The position numbers and the translations under genes were made by a program. Positions 16,801-23,713 of a stretch of 41,514 nucleotides of DNA are shown here, one piece after another. Where the stretch lies: positions 1 to 41,514 of IMG/VR virus record IMGVR_UViG_3300021957_000094; one strand, 5' to 3'. The notes under the pieces are model-generated. The model saw only the letters and a program-made list of their open reading frames with translations. It was not told the origin of the DNA and made no database searches. Source of the DNA: a virus. Positions within the stretch are counted from its first letter, which is position 1; every line of letters begins with the position of its first letter.

Positions 16801-19800
16801 TTATATACTCTATAGTGAGAGTTAATGTTACCTTCTATCTCTAGTCTATTGTTGGATTCGTCGGATAGGTAAAATATAACCTCCTGTGCCTTACCATTAA
16901 AATAAAAAGTGTCACCTCTATCTTTAAAAAGTGTCGCGTTTGCGGTTACGCTTGTGCTTACTGGTGCGGAACCCGTGTTTGTACTTGCTCCGTCAATCGC
17001 TGTGGAAATTGTACTGTTCGCGTAATTTGAAAAAATTAATTGTTGACCACCCACATACGCCGTTGCTCTTAGGTCATTTGTGTTTGCGCTATAAAAAAGG
17101 TTGCTGTCACTAAACATAATCAATCGCAAACCATCATCGTTTGAGTCACGCAAATCATATAACTGGCTGGACGTTGTGTTATTTGTTGGGCTGGCAATAT
17201 TAAAAGCTGTGAGCGCAGAAGTGTCACCAGCACTCCAATTTGTATCAAATGAATCATCTGTCCCATCAAAGTCAAGCGCAGGCTTACCGTTCTCTTTCAT
17301 TACGCCCGTTGCACTATCATATATTTTAGGTTGATTTAGAGGGGTATCTTGCTCAGCATTATTAGTAGAGTATATGCCATAATACCCATTAATGTTTTCT
17401 TCGATGGATGTGCGGTCTGTGCCTGATTTGTCGGATGAATAAAATATGGTTTCCTGACTATTTCCGTTAAACTTTAAAGAACCAGCTCCATTACCTGCCA
17501 TCAATTGCGAAAATATTGCTGTACCTGAATTGGATGAAGTACCTAGACTTACGCCTTGAAAAGTAACCTCTAAAACATTAGAGGCACGATTTGCAAATGC
17601 TAAATATGGCGTATCCAGTGAGGTTGACGGTATCGAAAAAACGCTCACGATACCTCCTAACTTCCAGCGTAATCCTGAAAGAGGAACCGAACCGAAATTT
17701 CCTGCCAACCCACCATATGGAGCGGCGTTTGTCCTGAAGGCTTGCACACCAATGAACGCAAAATCACCGCTAAAAGTTTGCGCGCTGTATGTTAAAAATG
17801 AATTACCAGTACCTTTGACCGCAGGTTTCCCGTTCCCGTTTTCCTTCACTATCGCCCCACCCGTGTATATCGTCGGTTCGTTTGCAGGTGCTGCGGCTGT
17901 CGCATCGTTTCCGTTGCCTGATTGGTCTTTCCACGTTACCACCGTGCAACTCGTACCTGTGCAGAATGATTCAATAGCTGCCTCGTCTATATTTTTATTT
18001 TTAAACCCAATTGTTCTGAGTTTAGAGTCTGACGCTCTTCTGATGATCATACATTCAGTAGCAGTAGCTGACAACTGTCTTACTGAGTATGCAGCTTCAG
18101 CACCAGTTCCTTCTGGAGTATCTAACAGTAATTCATTAGTAGAATTAAATGCTTGGTTATACCATTTAGCAACATATCCATTATATCCTGAGCAGAAGTT
18201 TATGAGAGTATCTAAGTCTAGTTCTCCTGAGTCTGTAAATCCTACTGTTTTAGATTTTTCATCACTGTCTCTTCTGACCTCTATAGCTGGTCCAGTGTAT
18301 TCTTCACGTAGTTTTCTTAAAGAATAAGCTGCAGCAGCACCTGGGTTAGAATCTAGAAGATACTTGCTGTCTGCTACTAGGGATTGATCAAACCAAGTAG
18401 AAACATAAGCATCTCCATATATTTGATAATTCTTATTTAAAGATGCTTCTATCTCAGTTTTATTGTCCCCAATTTGAGCTGAAGTATATTGTATTACTTC
18501 AGCTACAACCATGTCTGGTGTACTTCCTGATGTAAATCTTTCCCCTATAGATAATCCTTTAACATCCTTAGCTGTAAGTGATGCAGTTTGAGTTGTTTTA
18601 TTAGATGTTCCAGAGCTACTACTCCCCTTAAAGTTTATAGTAAGTATTGATGGGGAGTTTACAGTCTGTACTAAATTAACTAGTAATACACTGGCTGTAC
18701 CTATAGTAATATACATGTCCCCAGATGTGACGAGCTCTAGAGTGTTTCGTATTGATTGGTCAAAACCCTCTCCTGCAGGTTGTATTACTCCTAGTATTCT
18801 ACGGTTTCCAGACGATTGCAGTGCTGTAGGCATAAAGTGCATTGCAACGCATTGCTCTTGCAGGTCAAATACAGTAGTATCTCTTATCGCTAAGAAATGA
18901 TCTTCTGCGTTTGTGAACTTAATAGCTATATTGTTTAAGGTGTCTCTAACAACTACCCCAGATTCTACAATCTTGGGTTGATTAGATGCAGCATCTGCTG
19001 TTAATGTTCTATCTACACCTCCTTGGTTGTACCATTTAGATACATGCCCATCATTACTTCCGCAGAAATCAAGTAATGCTTGCTCATTTATTTTTCCACT
19101 AGAATCTGCATAGATATCTTTAGTTGTATTCCCCCCAGATTCTCTTATTTCTATAAGAGGGCCTGTATATCCAGCTTTTACTACTCTCAGTGAGTACCCA
19201 AAACCTTCAGATATGTCTAATGGGAGTCTAGGATCTTCAGATACCCCATTTACAAAGTTTGCTAGTTGATTTCTGTCTAAAAATCCACCAGGACCCGCAT
19301 ACATTGTTTGCTCTGTGTCTAGATCTGTTCCTAATTCTCTTCTAACCTTAACAATTGGCTGTTTATCTTTCCCAGTTAAGTTTCTAACTGAATATGCTGC
19401 TTCTGCACCAGGGTATTTTCCTAAAAAACTAGAATTATTAGGGGCTAGGGCTACAGAATATATATTAAATGCTTTATTTATATCATCTTCAATATCGGTG
19501 CGGTTGCTGTCATTTGAGTTCCACAAGATGAATTCTTGAAAAAGTGCAGATAAACTAACTCCTCCGTCCCTATCAGCAAACAAACGAATTTTTTGAATTC
19601 CGTTGGTCCCTGCGTTGCCAGTGACTACGCTTAAGCCGTTTTTGAAAACCTCGGTATTTGCTCCGTCTGCTAATATGCTTATATTGACTTGACTTGTTCC
19701 CACCGACCCACTACTAACAAAAGAACCCGCGTAATATCTTCCGTCCTGCAAGAAAAAATTTCTGTTTGTGTTGGATGTGCTGGTTGAGAATATCCATTTA

Positions 19801-20324
19801 GTACCGTTGGCAACATTACCCTTGTGCGTTAGTGTAATGAAATTGGGCTGCGTTAATGGTGTGAAATCTGCTGTGTCGAGATGGTCGTTACTCCCATCAA
19901 ACTCCACCGCTGGCTTCCCGTTTTCAGTTATTATTCCATTGACAGCGTCATAAATCTTAGGTTGATTGCCAGCAACTTCTTGAGATGCATCATTAGCGTT
20001 CCCTGATTGGTCTTTCCAAACAGAAATAAAGGCATGTTGCGGATTACCCCCTATAACAGAACCATCTGCTTGTGTGTAAGATTGAGCATTTACAAATTCC
20101 CCTAAAACAGTAGCACTTGATACATTACTTGGATCAACTACTTTAGAGTCTACACTTATCCACCCTTCGTCGTCTGGGAATACAAATATCTCCCCATTAC
20201 TTTGTGAAGACACTACGTCAACTCTCCTTATTTTAAATAAAGGACCTGTATAGTTTCTATCTAATAGTCGTACGGAGTAAGCTGCTGCAGCTCCTGTATA
20301 TTTTTCTAGTAGTCCTTTATTCAT
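13809..20324 (-). CDS. Giant modular tail fibre/adhesin with LamG-like repeats
   Basis: This encodes 2171 residues. Two module types alternate. Type A, about 70-90 residues, carries AAAYSVRxLxxxYTGP, then IRR or IRD, then WYDQSGNxNDA and QPKIY; copies begin near residues 13, 308, 376, 666, 745, 1371, 1625 and 1896. It resembles the start of the arabinofuranosidase-B-type (ArabFuran-catal) family. Type B is a LamG/concanavalin-like sandwich that opens with ENGKPAVEFDG and closes with QEFILYxSDxS, RxxIExxIN and YxIY; closing motifs lie near residues 266, 608, 960, 1150, 1330, 1583, 1856 and 2146. Copies of A at 308 and 666 lack a B partner, while A at 745 is followed by three B units. I infer a glycan-binding receptor protein. 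No catalytic claim is made. Confidence 0.85.
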   Translation of the reverse strand: MNKGLLEKYTGAAAAYSVRLLDRNYTGPLFKIRRVDVVSSQSNGEIFVFPDDEGWISVDSKVVDPSNVSSATVLGEFVNAQSYTQADGSVIGGNPQHAFISVWKDQSGNANDASQEVAGNQPKIYDAVNGIITENGKPAVEFDGSNDHLDTADFTPLTQPNFITLTHKGNVANGTKWIFSTSTSNTNRNFFLQDGRYYAGSFVSSGSVGTSQVNISILADGANTEVFKNGLSVVTGNAGTNGIQKIRLFADRDGGVSLSALFQEFILWNSNDSNRTDIEDDINKAFNIYSVALAPNNSSFLGKYPGAEAAYSVRNLTGKDKQPIVKVRRELGTDLDTEQTMYAGPGGFLDRNQLANFVNGVSEDPRLPLDISEGFGYSLRVVKAGYTGPLIEIRESGGNTTKDIYADSSGKINEQALLDFCGSNDGHVSKWYNQGGVDRTLTADAASNQPKIVESGVVVRDTLNNIAIKFTNAEDHFLAIRDTTVFDLQEQCVAMHFMPTALQSSGNRRILGVIQPAGEGFDQSIRNTLELVTSGDMYITIGTASVLLVNLVQTVNSPSILTINFKGSSSSGTSNKTTQTASLTAKDVKGLSIGERFTSGSTPDMVVAEVIQYTSAQIGDNKTEIEASLNKNYQIYGDAYVSTWFDQSLVADSKYLLDSNPGAAAAYSLRKLREEYTGPAIEVRRDSDEKSKTVGFTDSGELDLDTLINFCSGYNGYVAKWYNQAFNSTNELLLDTPEGTGAEAAYSVRQLSATATECMIIRRASDSKLRTIGFKNKNIDEAAIESFCTGTSCTVVTWKDQSGNGNDATAAAPANEPTIYTGGAIVKENGNGKPAVKGTGNSFLTYSAQTFSGDFAFIGVQAFRTNAAPYGGLAGNFGSVPLSGLRWKLGGIVSVFSIPSTSLDTPYLAFANRASNVLEVTFQGVSLGTSSNSGTAIFSQLMAGNGAGSLKFNGNSQETIFYSSDKSGTDRTSIEENINGYYGIYSTNNAEQDTPLNQPKIYDSATGVMKENGKPALDFDGTDDSFDTNWSAGDTSALTAFNIASPTNNTTSSQLYDLRDSNDDGLRLIMFSDSNLFYSANTNDLRATAYVGGQQLIFSNYANSTISTAIDGASTNTGSAPVSTSVTANATLFKDRGDTFYFNGKAQEVIFYLSDESNNRLEIEGNINSHYRVYNCNDASQSTANAQPKIYSGTTGVILENGKVAVQLDGNDDFLLTNQSIRTATAFVVEKGAQSSRSTLFGASSIGQQYLRTDGTGIKFQNGLNSLALTGQTSRGYNLIYLDNVSSITSLANNGGSSVTASLDTVAIADFVIGKKANQDFYKGNLQEIITYNLSQSNFRTGIEANINNSFQIYWDGSIRGLLDDQPNAAAAYSVRALRSTYTGPLLEIRDANGNTQDIYATYNGDLDENAINNFCTGTTCTVATWYDQSGNSNDASQGTALKQPTIYTGGAIVKENGSVAMAMDYHFLMSSSISTNTFSIFAVGESDGDSYFMNLAGGNSQIRINEGNQYLMTVYPSTKRSNSGANHNQQLAEYIGNSTILNFFQNGTNAGTASSHTINQNVIGGFTNQTQPTTMNYQELILYTSDKSTADRTSIESNINGYYNIYSKLPGNKLLNKYPGAAAAFSLRAINSLYVGPLVRVRRASDNVHADVYVDINLTISDTSKVGILSNSTDPIEPKSNTSLKTFMSGADGFVSVWYDQAESNDAEQSAALNQPKLYDGQDGVETENGKPIIELVQGSSSTLLLNSAITSATSHLFGVGKVGDTNHKIFIGISAGNGYLHSFSNGSGGGGVGTDLHINGAASSITTQGQVYSQFVNQTLFNTKYDLSGATQTRIGMQNGGGDSYKMYNTQEFIIYTSAQSSANRAGIESDINNHYSIYAKPKKLLDEFGGAAAAYSLRRLSSNYAGPLVKIRRDSDNVEVNVYPDIEGNFSLNSRVTNIAETTTGSSQADFSFNTTFATLSQFVEGDPNCFVVEWKDQSSNNNHATQDASANQPKIYDGTTGVVTENGKPSLSLSNSFMNSINAMSFTSDFFVSSVFNTNTTQGFNMLLGSYNDSRSYLSLKTNEIKIRNSAQSINTFTGASISYNQQHLFTFSRASNSLQPSVDGNTQTAQTTSGTYNFDELFAYSSGGNSYRFGGNCQELILYPSDQSSNRTNIETNINTFYNIYS

Positions 20325-22401
20325 ATCTATTGATAGTATTTACGTCTAAATATTTTATTCTTAGATCTTCTATTAAAGCGGCTTTTTCTACACTTGTAAA
20401 TAACCCGTCATAAACAGCGATGTGAGCAATTGTCCCGTTTAGAGCAGCATTTGTAATTCTGTTAAACTCTAATAAGTCTGAGCTCCCAACTGTAAATCTT
20501 TTTGTCTCCTCATTAAACTCGTTGTACACAGACATATTTGTCCCACTCTTCTCTATGTAGTTAAATATTGGGAGATTGTCTTCTATCCCAGCCCCAGGAG
20601 CTGTTCCTGGTGTTGTGTCTGTTGGGAGAGATGCATTTTTAAGTTTTACATATATATCTCCTGAGTCTAGTCCTATTCCTTCTGTAGTACTTTTTCTATT
20701 AACAGTTAACTGCGATCCTGTAGAGGCTGCTCTAGAACTTGTGATTGATATAAATGTAAAATCTGTACCTGTACTTGTGAATGCAGTAGTCCCTGCAAAG
20801 TTTGCGCTTTTATTCCCTGCAAAGTTTACAGTTTTATTTTTAATCTTATTCGTGTTAGAATAACTTATTACAGTCGGCTGATCTGAAGGAGATGGTGGTG
20901 TTGCATCATACGTATTATCTGAAGCAGGTAACACACTTAATGAGGTGCCAGGAGTTTCAGGTTCTATACCTGCTAGCCAGATAAGAAAATCTTCTGTTAA
21001 TACACCAACTGATGGTATGTATAATCCTCCAGGAAAAGGATTATCTAAAATAGGTGATTGTAAATAATTATTATCTCCTGGAACATAGTTAAAAATATTT
21101 TTTACAGAAACTTCTACCGCTAATACATTGTTATCTGCCCCACTAAACAATGCTGGGAATTCCTCTTGGGTTATAACAATGGATCCGTTGTAAGAGTAGT
21201 GTTTAAAGAATGTGGCTGTATCTAACGGATTTGGGATCTGATGGCTTGACCCAGTATCTGTAAAAGCTATTGTTTTAGTTAAAGACAATGTAGTTTCGTC
21301 AGTATCTTGATACTCTATTGTAAACGTAGTATTAAAAGACGATATATCTACATCCCCGTTTTCATCTGCCCCAAACGGGGATAAATCGTTTCCGAAGCTC
21401 ACCCCATTTAGCTCCGCATATGCTTCTGATACAGAAAATGTTATTGTTAAAGAATCTGCATCTGGTGCAGATGTTGGTATTTGCCCCCCTAAAACAGGGG
21501 TTGAGTTAAAGAAAAAACTATTCCCATTATTTGAAACAAGAGGTGATGCACTTACAAATCCTGCTATTGTGGGTATTACCCCAAATGCAGGCAATGGGAT
21601 TGATACAGGTTGTACCGCAGGGCTAGTGTCTACTACTTGTATGTTTTCTCTGAAGAATGGGACAGTCATTGGCGTTCCTGCTGTATATCCTTCTAACCCC
21701 TGATATTCTGAATAAACAAACTCTGGGGCTGGAAACTCATCAGAGTACAAATATTCTAAATCAGTTACGTCAAAAAGAAAGTTAGTTAGGATATTTAATA
21801 TATCATAATACTCACTATTTGGGTTGGCAGTTGGTGCAAATATGTATCTGTGTGAATTAACTATTGCATTGCTTCCATTTGATTCTGACGATAGATATGT
21901 AAAGTTGCCCCCAAGTTCTTGTGCTGTATTTCCAAATACAGCTGATATTACCTCTGGGTTTTGTATGAAGTACTCTACAAATTTTTGAAATACAGACGCT
22001 GTTTGCGAAGATGCGTCATTCTCACTAGCTGGGACAGAGACTTTTACTCCCCCAGCTACATTAAATGTAGTTGTTATTGCAGAAATATTTCCTTGGGTGT
22101 ATGCACTGTTTGTTCCTGCTTGCTCTTGGTACTCTTCTTCTTTGGTTGGGATCTGAAAGTAAAATATAGAATCTAAAATAACTCCTGGAATAACTACTTC
22201 ATAAGTATAGATTGTCTGTTCATTGACTCCAGTGTCTACTACTGCTGTGTAAAATACTTCAGTTTGAAAGTCATTTGTACTACTAGGTCCTGGGTCTCCT
22301 AAATTTCTTAAAGTAACAGCAACTGGATCTGGGTCTGGACCTGGAGATACTAATGTTCCTATAATACGTGGAGATGTTAAAGATAGTCCTAATCCTAGCA
22401 T
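20317..22401 (-). CDS. Large Ser/Thr-rich virion protein with C-terminal LamG-like domain
   Basis: This encodes 694 residues. The N-terminus is mildly hydrophobic (MLGLGLSLTSPRIIGTLVS) but lacks a clear cleavage site. A Pro/Asp-rich linker SPGPDPDPVAV follows. The body is beta-rich with many Thr, Ser and Asn residues. From about residue 515 the segments KTVNFAGNKSANFAGTTAF, FTFISITSS, then RFTVGSSDLLEFNR and HIAVYDGLFTSVEKAAL look like a LamG-type jelly roll, similar to the sandwich units in the neighbouring fibre. It overlaps the fibre start by eight bases and is the first gene after a TATATTTG promoter, so the two are made together. A tail spike, fibre base or adhesin is inferred. Confidence 0.75.
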   Translation of the reverse strand: MLGLGLSLTSPRIIGTLVSPGPDPDPVAVTLRNLGDPGPSSTNDFQTEVFYTAVVDTGVNEQTIYTYEVVIPGVILDSIFYFQIPTKEEEYQEQAGTNSAYTQGNISAITTTFNVAGGVKVSVPASENDASSQTASVFQKFVEYFIQNPEVISAVFGNTAQELGGNFTYLSSESNGSNAIVNSHRYIFAPTANPNSEYYDILNILTNFLFDVTDLEYLYSDEFPAPEFVYSEYQGLEGYTAGTPMTVPFFRENIQVVDTSPAVQPVSIPLPAFGVIPTIAGFVSASPLVSNNGNSFFFNSTPVLGGQIPTSAPDADSLTITFSVSEAYAELNGVSFGNDLSPFGADENGDVDISSFNTTFTIEYQDTDETTLSLTKTIAFTDTGSSHQIPNPLDTATFFKHYSYNGSIVITQEEFPALFSGADNNVLAVEVSVKNIFNYVPGDNNYLQSPILDNPFPGGLYIPSVGVLTEDFLIWLAGIEPETPGTSLSVLPASDNTYDATPPSPSDQPTVISYSNTNKIKNKTVNFAGNKSANFAGTTAFTSTGTDFTFISITSSRAASTGSQLTVNRKSTTEGIGLDSGDIYVKLKNASLPTDTTPGTAPGAGIEDNLPIFNYIEKSGTNMSVYNEFNEETKRFTVGSSDLLEFNRITNAALNGTIAHIAVYDGLFTSVEKAALIEDLRIKYLDVNTINRYE

Positions 22402-22420
22402 GAGCTTTCTTGTTAATTAG

Positions 22421-22428
22421 CAAATATA
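22421..22428 (-). promoter_or_regulatory. TATATTTG -7 promoter element before tail genes
   Basis: The minus strand has TATATTTG ending 19 bases before the ATG of the 694-residue tail gene. It is identical to the boxes at 3803, 10806 and 22916. A purine-rich stretch AAGAAAG lies between box and start. No -33 TTG is present. Confidence 0.65.
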
Positions 22429-22545
22429 CGTAAAGTAATAAATAGCTGAGTAAGGTTATATACTAAGAATGAATTTTATAGGGGTTGTTTATTACTATAG
22501 CTTTTTCAAAAGGACATAGTTTTCCCCCTTAGGTTTTTATTAAAC

Positions 22546-22630
22546 GACACATTTCCACTCGGCGTATTGAGCCTGACGTCTGGGGGAATTACTTATTACC
22601 TTGGTTCCCAGACCCGAGTTTTATAGTGTC
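22546..22630. ncRNA. Candidate structured RNA element (three-way junction)
   Basis: Four helices nest with almost no unpaired linkers. P0 is GACAC 22546-22550 with GTGTC 22626-22630. After a symmetric 6/6 internal loop comes P1, ACTCGG 22557-22562 with CCGAGT 22614-22619. Inside P1 are P2, CGT 22563-22565 with ACG 22576-22578, and P3, TCTGGG 22579-22584 with CCCAGA 22607-22612, extended by AA/TT. It sits in a 358-base stretch with no convincing gene. On the minus strand it would lie downstream of a 45-residue ORF and upstream of the tail promoter. The strand is not known. It matches no riboswitch or ribozyme consensus that I can recall. Confidence 0.5.
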
Positions 22631-22712
22631 ACAATTTGCACAGCTATTGGGGACAACTTCACCGCTATGTTTACCTGTTATCTCAAGGCTGCAGCTATTA
22701 ACCCAACTTCTG

Positions 22713-22755
22713 ACCCCCTACTTCTATCCCTCAGGGGTGATCTAGATTATTCTAG
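22713..22755. repeat. Pair of hairpins beside the 45-residue ORF stop
   Basis: Two inverted repeats follow the stop of the minus-strand 45-residue ORF. CTAGA 22742-22746 pairs with TCTAG 22751-22755 around a four-base loop. ACCCC plus T at 22713-22719 pairs with AGGGGT 22733-22738 around a bulged C. Neither has a U-run on either strand, so they may be part of a larger RNA fold together with the junction at 22546-22630 rather than terminators. The bases between 22631 and 22712 hold no gene that I can support; TTGGG 22647 could pair with CCCAA 22702. Confidence 0.4.
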
Positions 22756-22759
22756 GCTG

Positions 22760-22897
22760 TTAACTTCCGCAGTTCTCACATGCTTCTGGATTGTCCACGT
22801 TGCATGTAATCTCTCCAGACTTTATTTTTTCTTCTTGTCTTTTAAGCTTTTCTTGATCTAAAAAGTCAACGTTAAATTCCTCAATATCTTTGCTCAT
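22760..22897 (-). CDS. Small Cys-containing protein, 45 residues
   Basis: The minus strand has an ATG at 22897 opening a 45-residue frame: MSKDIEEFNVDFLDQEKLKR at the start, a charged helix, then ITCNVDNPEACENCGS at the end. Three Cys residues in a CN(x)7CENC arrangement could bind a metal. A TATATTTG promoter box lies 18 bases upstream of the ATG, with a purine-rich AAAAAGA directly before the start. The dedicated promoter and sensible composition argue for a real gene. Function unknown; it may be the first leftward gene expressed from the divergent centre. Confidence 0.72.
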   Translation of the reverse strand: MSKDIEEFNVDFLDQEKLKRQEEKIKSGEITCNVDNPEACENCGS

Positions 22898-22915
22898 TCT
22901 TTTTACTTGAACCTT

Positions 22916-22923
22916 CAAATATA
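22916..22923 (-). promoter_or_regulatory. TATATTTG -7 promoter element at the divergent centre
   Basis: The minus strand carries TATATTTG 18 bases upstream of the 45-residue ORF. It is the rightmost of the four identical octamers and defines the origin of leftward transcription. The region 22924-22983, to its right, is strongly A/T-rich and contains no gene; it is the natural place for a divergent control region, although no exact plus-strand TAnnTTTG is present. Confidence 0.62.
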
Positions 22924-23001
22924 GTCAGGGGTAAATCTAGAAAAAAATTTTGGGGTAGAAAAATTTTAAAAAGTTGGTAATTTGTGAGTGTAGGTTCCTA
23001 C

Positions 23002-23029
23002 TTCATCACAGACCCCTACTATACATCGG
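23002..23029 (+). repeat. 28-base direct repeat, copy A (upstream of small ORF)
   Basis: This 28-base stretch begins TTCATCACAGACC and ends CATCGG. It matches 24 of 28 bases with copy B at 23421-23448; all four differences are transitions. It ends 38 bases before the ATG of the first rightward gene. Both copies could be translated to FIxDPYYxS, but they lie upstream of the better start codons, so a shared control element is more likely. Confidence 0.68.
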
Positions 23030-23067
23030 CATTGGGACTACCCCCTATGCTTAATTCCAAATCAATC

Positions 23068-23313
23068 ATGGAAAATTTCCTCGATTATCTGCGTAAGATA
23101 CACGCATCGAAAGCTACTATCGTGGCTGGTCCTAACGGCAAATTCATCAGCGTTCTCTACAAGGAGGGTGCTACGCCTGGCCCTAAGAACTTCCCTATTG
23201 GAAAGAAATCTCAGAATGGGGAGCTATCCCAATTCAACGCACTATGCTGCGAAGATGGCGCAGTTATAGCTACTGTCAACCAGTATGAGGACCTCGAAAG
23301 TATGGACCTCTGA
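23068..23313 (+). CDS. Small soluble protein, first rightward gene
   Basis: The ATG at 23068 gives 81 residues, starting MENFLDYLRKIHASKATIV. An open frame extends upstream to a GTG at 22984, and another ATG lies at 23047. I prefer 23068 because the preceding A/T-rich leader is typical, and because the upstream part contains the repeated element. The protein contains GPNGKFISVLYKEG and NFPIGKKSQNGELSQFNALC, with no membrane segment or known motif. Codons are notably C-ending (ttc, atc, aac, tac) compared with the replication genes, as in highly expressed or host-derived genes. A strong terminator follows at once, so it is a single-gene transcript. Function unknown; an early takeover protein is possible. 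Confidence 0.66.
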   Translation: MENFLDYLRKIHASKATIVAGPNGKFISVLYKEGATPGPKNFPIGKKSQNGELSQFNALCCEDGAVIATVNQYEDLESMDL

Positions 23314-23321
23314 GCAAGAAG

Positions 23322-23347
23322 GAAGAGCAATAGCTCTTCTTTTTTTT
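23322..23347 (+). terminator. Strong intrinsic terminator
   Basis: GAAGAGC 23322-23328 pairs perfectly with GCTCTTC 23333-23339 around an AATA loop and is followed by eight T residues. It lies nine bases after the stop of the first rightward gene. This is a textbook rho-independent terminator and isolates that gene from the rest of the arm. Confidence 0.92.
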
Positions 23348-23396
23348 AAAGTATTCATCATAATCGTAGCACAACTTGTAAAGTTCAGGGCAGTGG

Positions 23397-23430
23397 ACAG
23401 TCGTTCATCATAGACAGTCGTTCATCATAG
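23397..23430 (+). repeat. Tandem duplication of a 17-base unit
   Basis: ACAGTCGTTCATCATAG occurs twice in perfect tandem, at 23397-23413 and 23414-23430. The second unit runs into direct-repeat copy B, which begins at 23421. A further TTCATCATA occurs at 23354. The 227 bases between terminator and next ATG (23314-23540) hold no other gene that I can support. A repeated protein-binding site upstream of the 52-residue ORF is the simplest reading. Confidence 0.75.
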
Positions 23431-23448
23431 ACCCTTACTACGCATCGG
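23421..23448 (+). repeat. 28-base direct repeat, copy B
   Basis: This is the partner of the element at 23002-23029, with 24 of 28 identical positions. It ends 92 bases before the ATG of the 52-residue ORF. The two copies lie 419 bases apart and both precede small rightward genes, as expected for a shared operator or promoter module, or for a partial duplication of an ancestral gene start. Confidence 0.68.
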
Positions 23449-23540
23449 AACTCCTTATGTGTGAAGGAGCTAAGTCTCCCTCCCTCTTTTTCCCCTCTTT
23501 TAAAACCTATCGTAATCATCAACATACAATAGTATCACAC

Positions 23541-23699
23541 ATGTCTAACAAAGAAGAACGAAAACCAGAGTTTAGATACAACGGACAATATGTTATGGAC
23601 TACACAAAGAACAACGTAGTAGGAGATACTGCATGGGACTGTGACTATGGATATTTGAAATGGGATGGAACTAAATGGAAACAGTATAATCCAAAGTAA
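23541..23699 (+). CDS. Small aromatic-rich protein, 52 residues
   Basis: The ATG at 23541 opens MSNKEERKPEFRYNGQYV and continues with DTAWDCDYGYLKWDGTKWKQYNPK. The high Trp/Tyr content and the repeated YxxWDGTKW-like strand suggest a tiny beta-sheet protein. A longer frame begins at an ATG at 23457, but its extra N-terminal part is low in coding character and overlaps the repeat region, so the later start is preferred. It lies between repeat copy B and a candidate structured RNA. Function unknown. Confidence 0.6.
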   Translation: MSNKEERKPEFRYNGQYVMDYTKNNVVGDTAWDCDYGYLKWDGTKWKQYNPK

Positions 23700-23713
23700 A
23701 CTACTTATTGAGT

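Noticed and set aside
17752-18327. 191-codon plus-strand ORF inside the fibre gene
   Set aside because: It is antisense to strongly repeated, domain-consistent fibre coding sequence and has no promoter or recognisable protein character.
22601-22861. 86-codon plus-strand ORF in the divergent centre
   Set aside because: It crosses the structured element and the 45-residue minus-strand gene; low-complexity hydrophobic peptide with no promoter.
22984-23067. GTG-initiated extension of the first rightward gene
   Set aside because: It covers the direct-repeat copy; an ATG with a normal leader exists at 23068. Kept only as an alternative.
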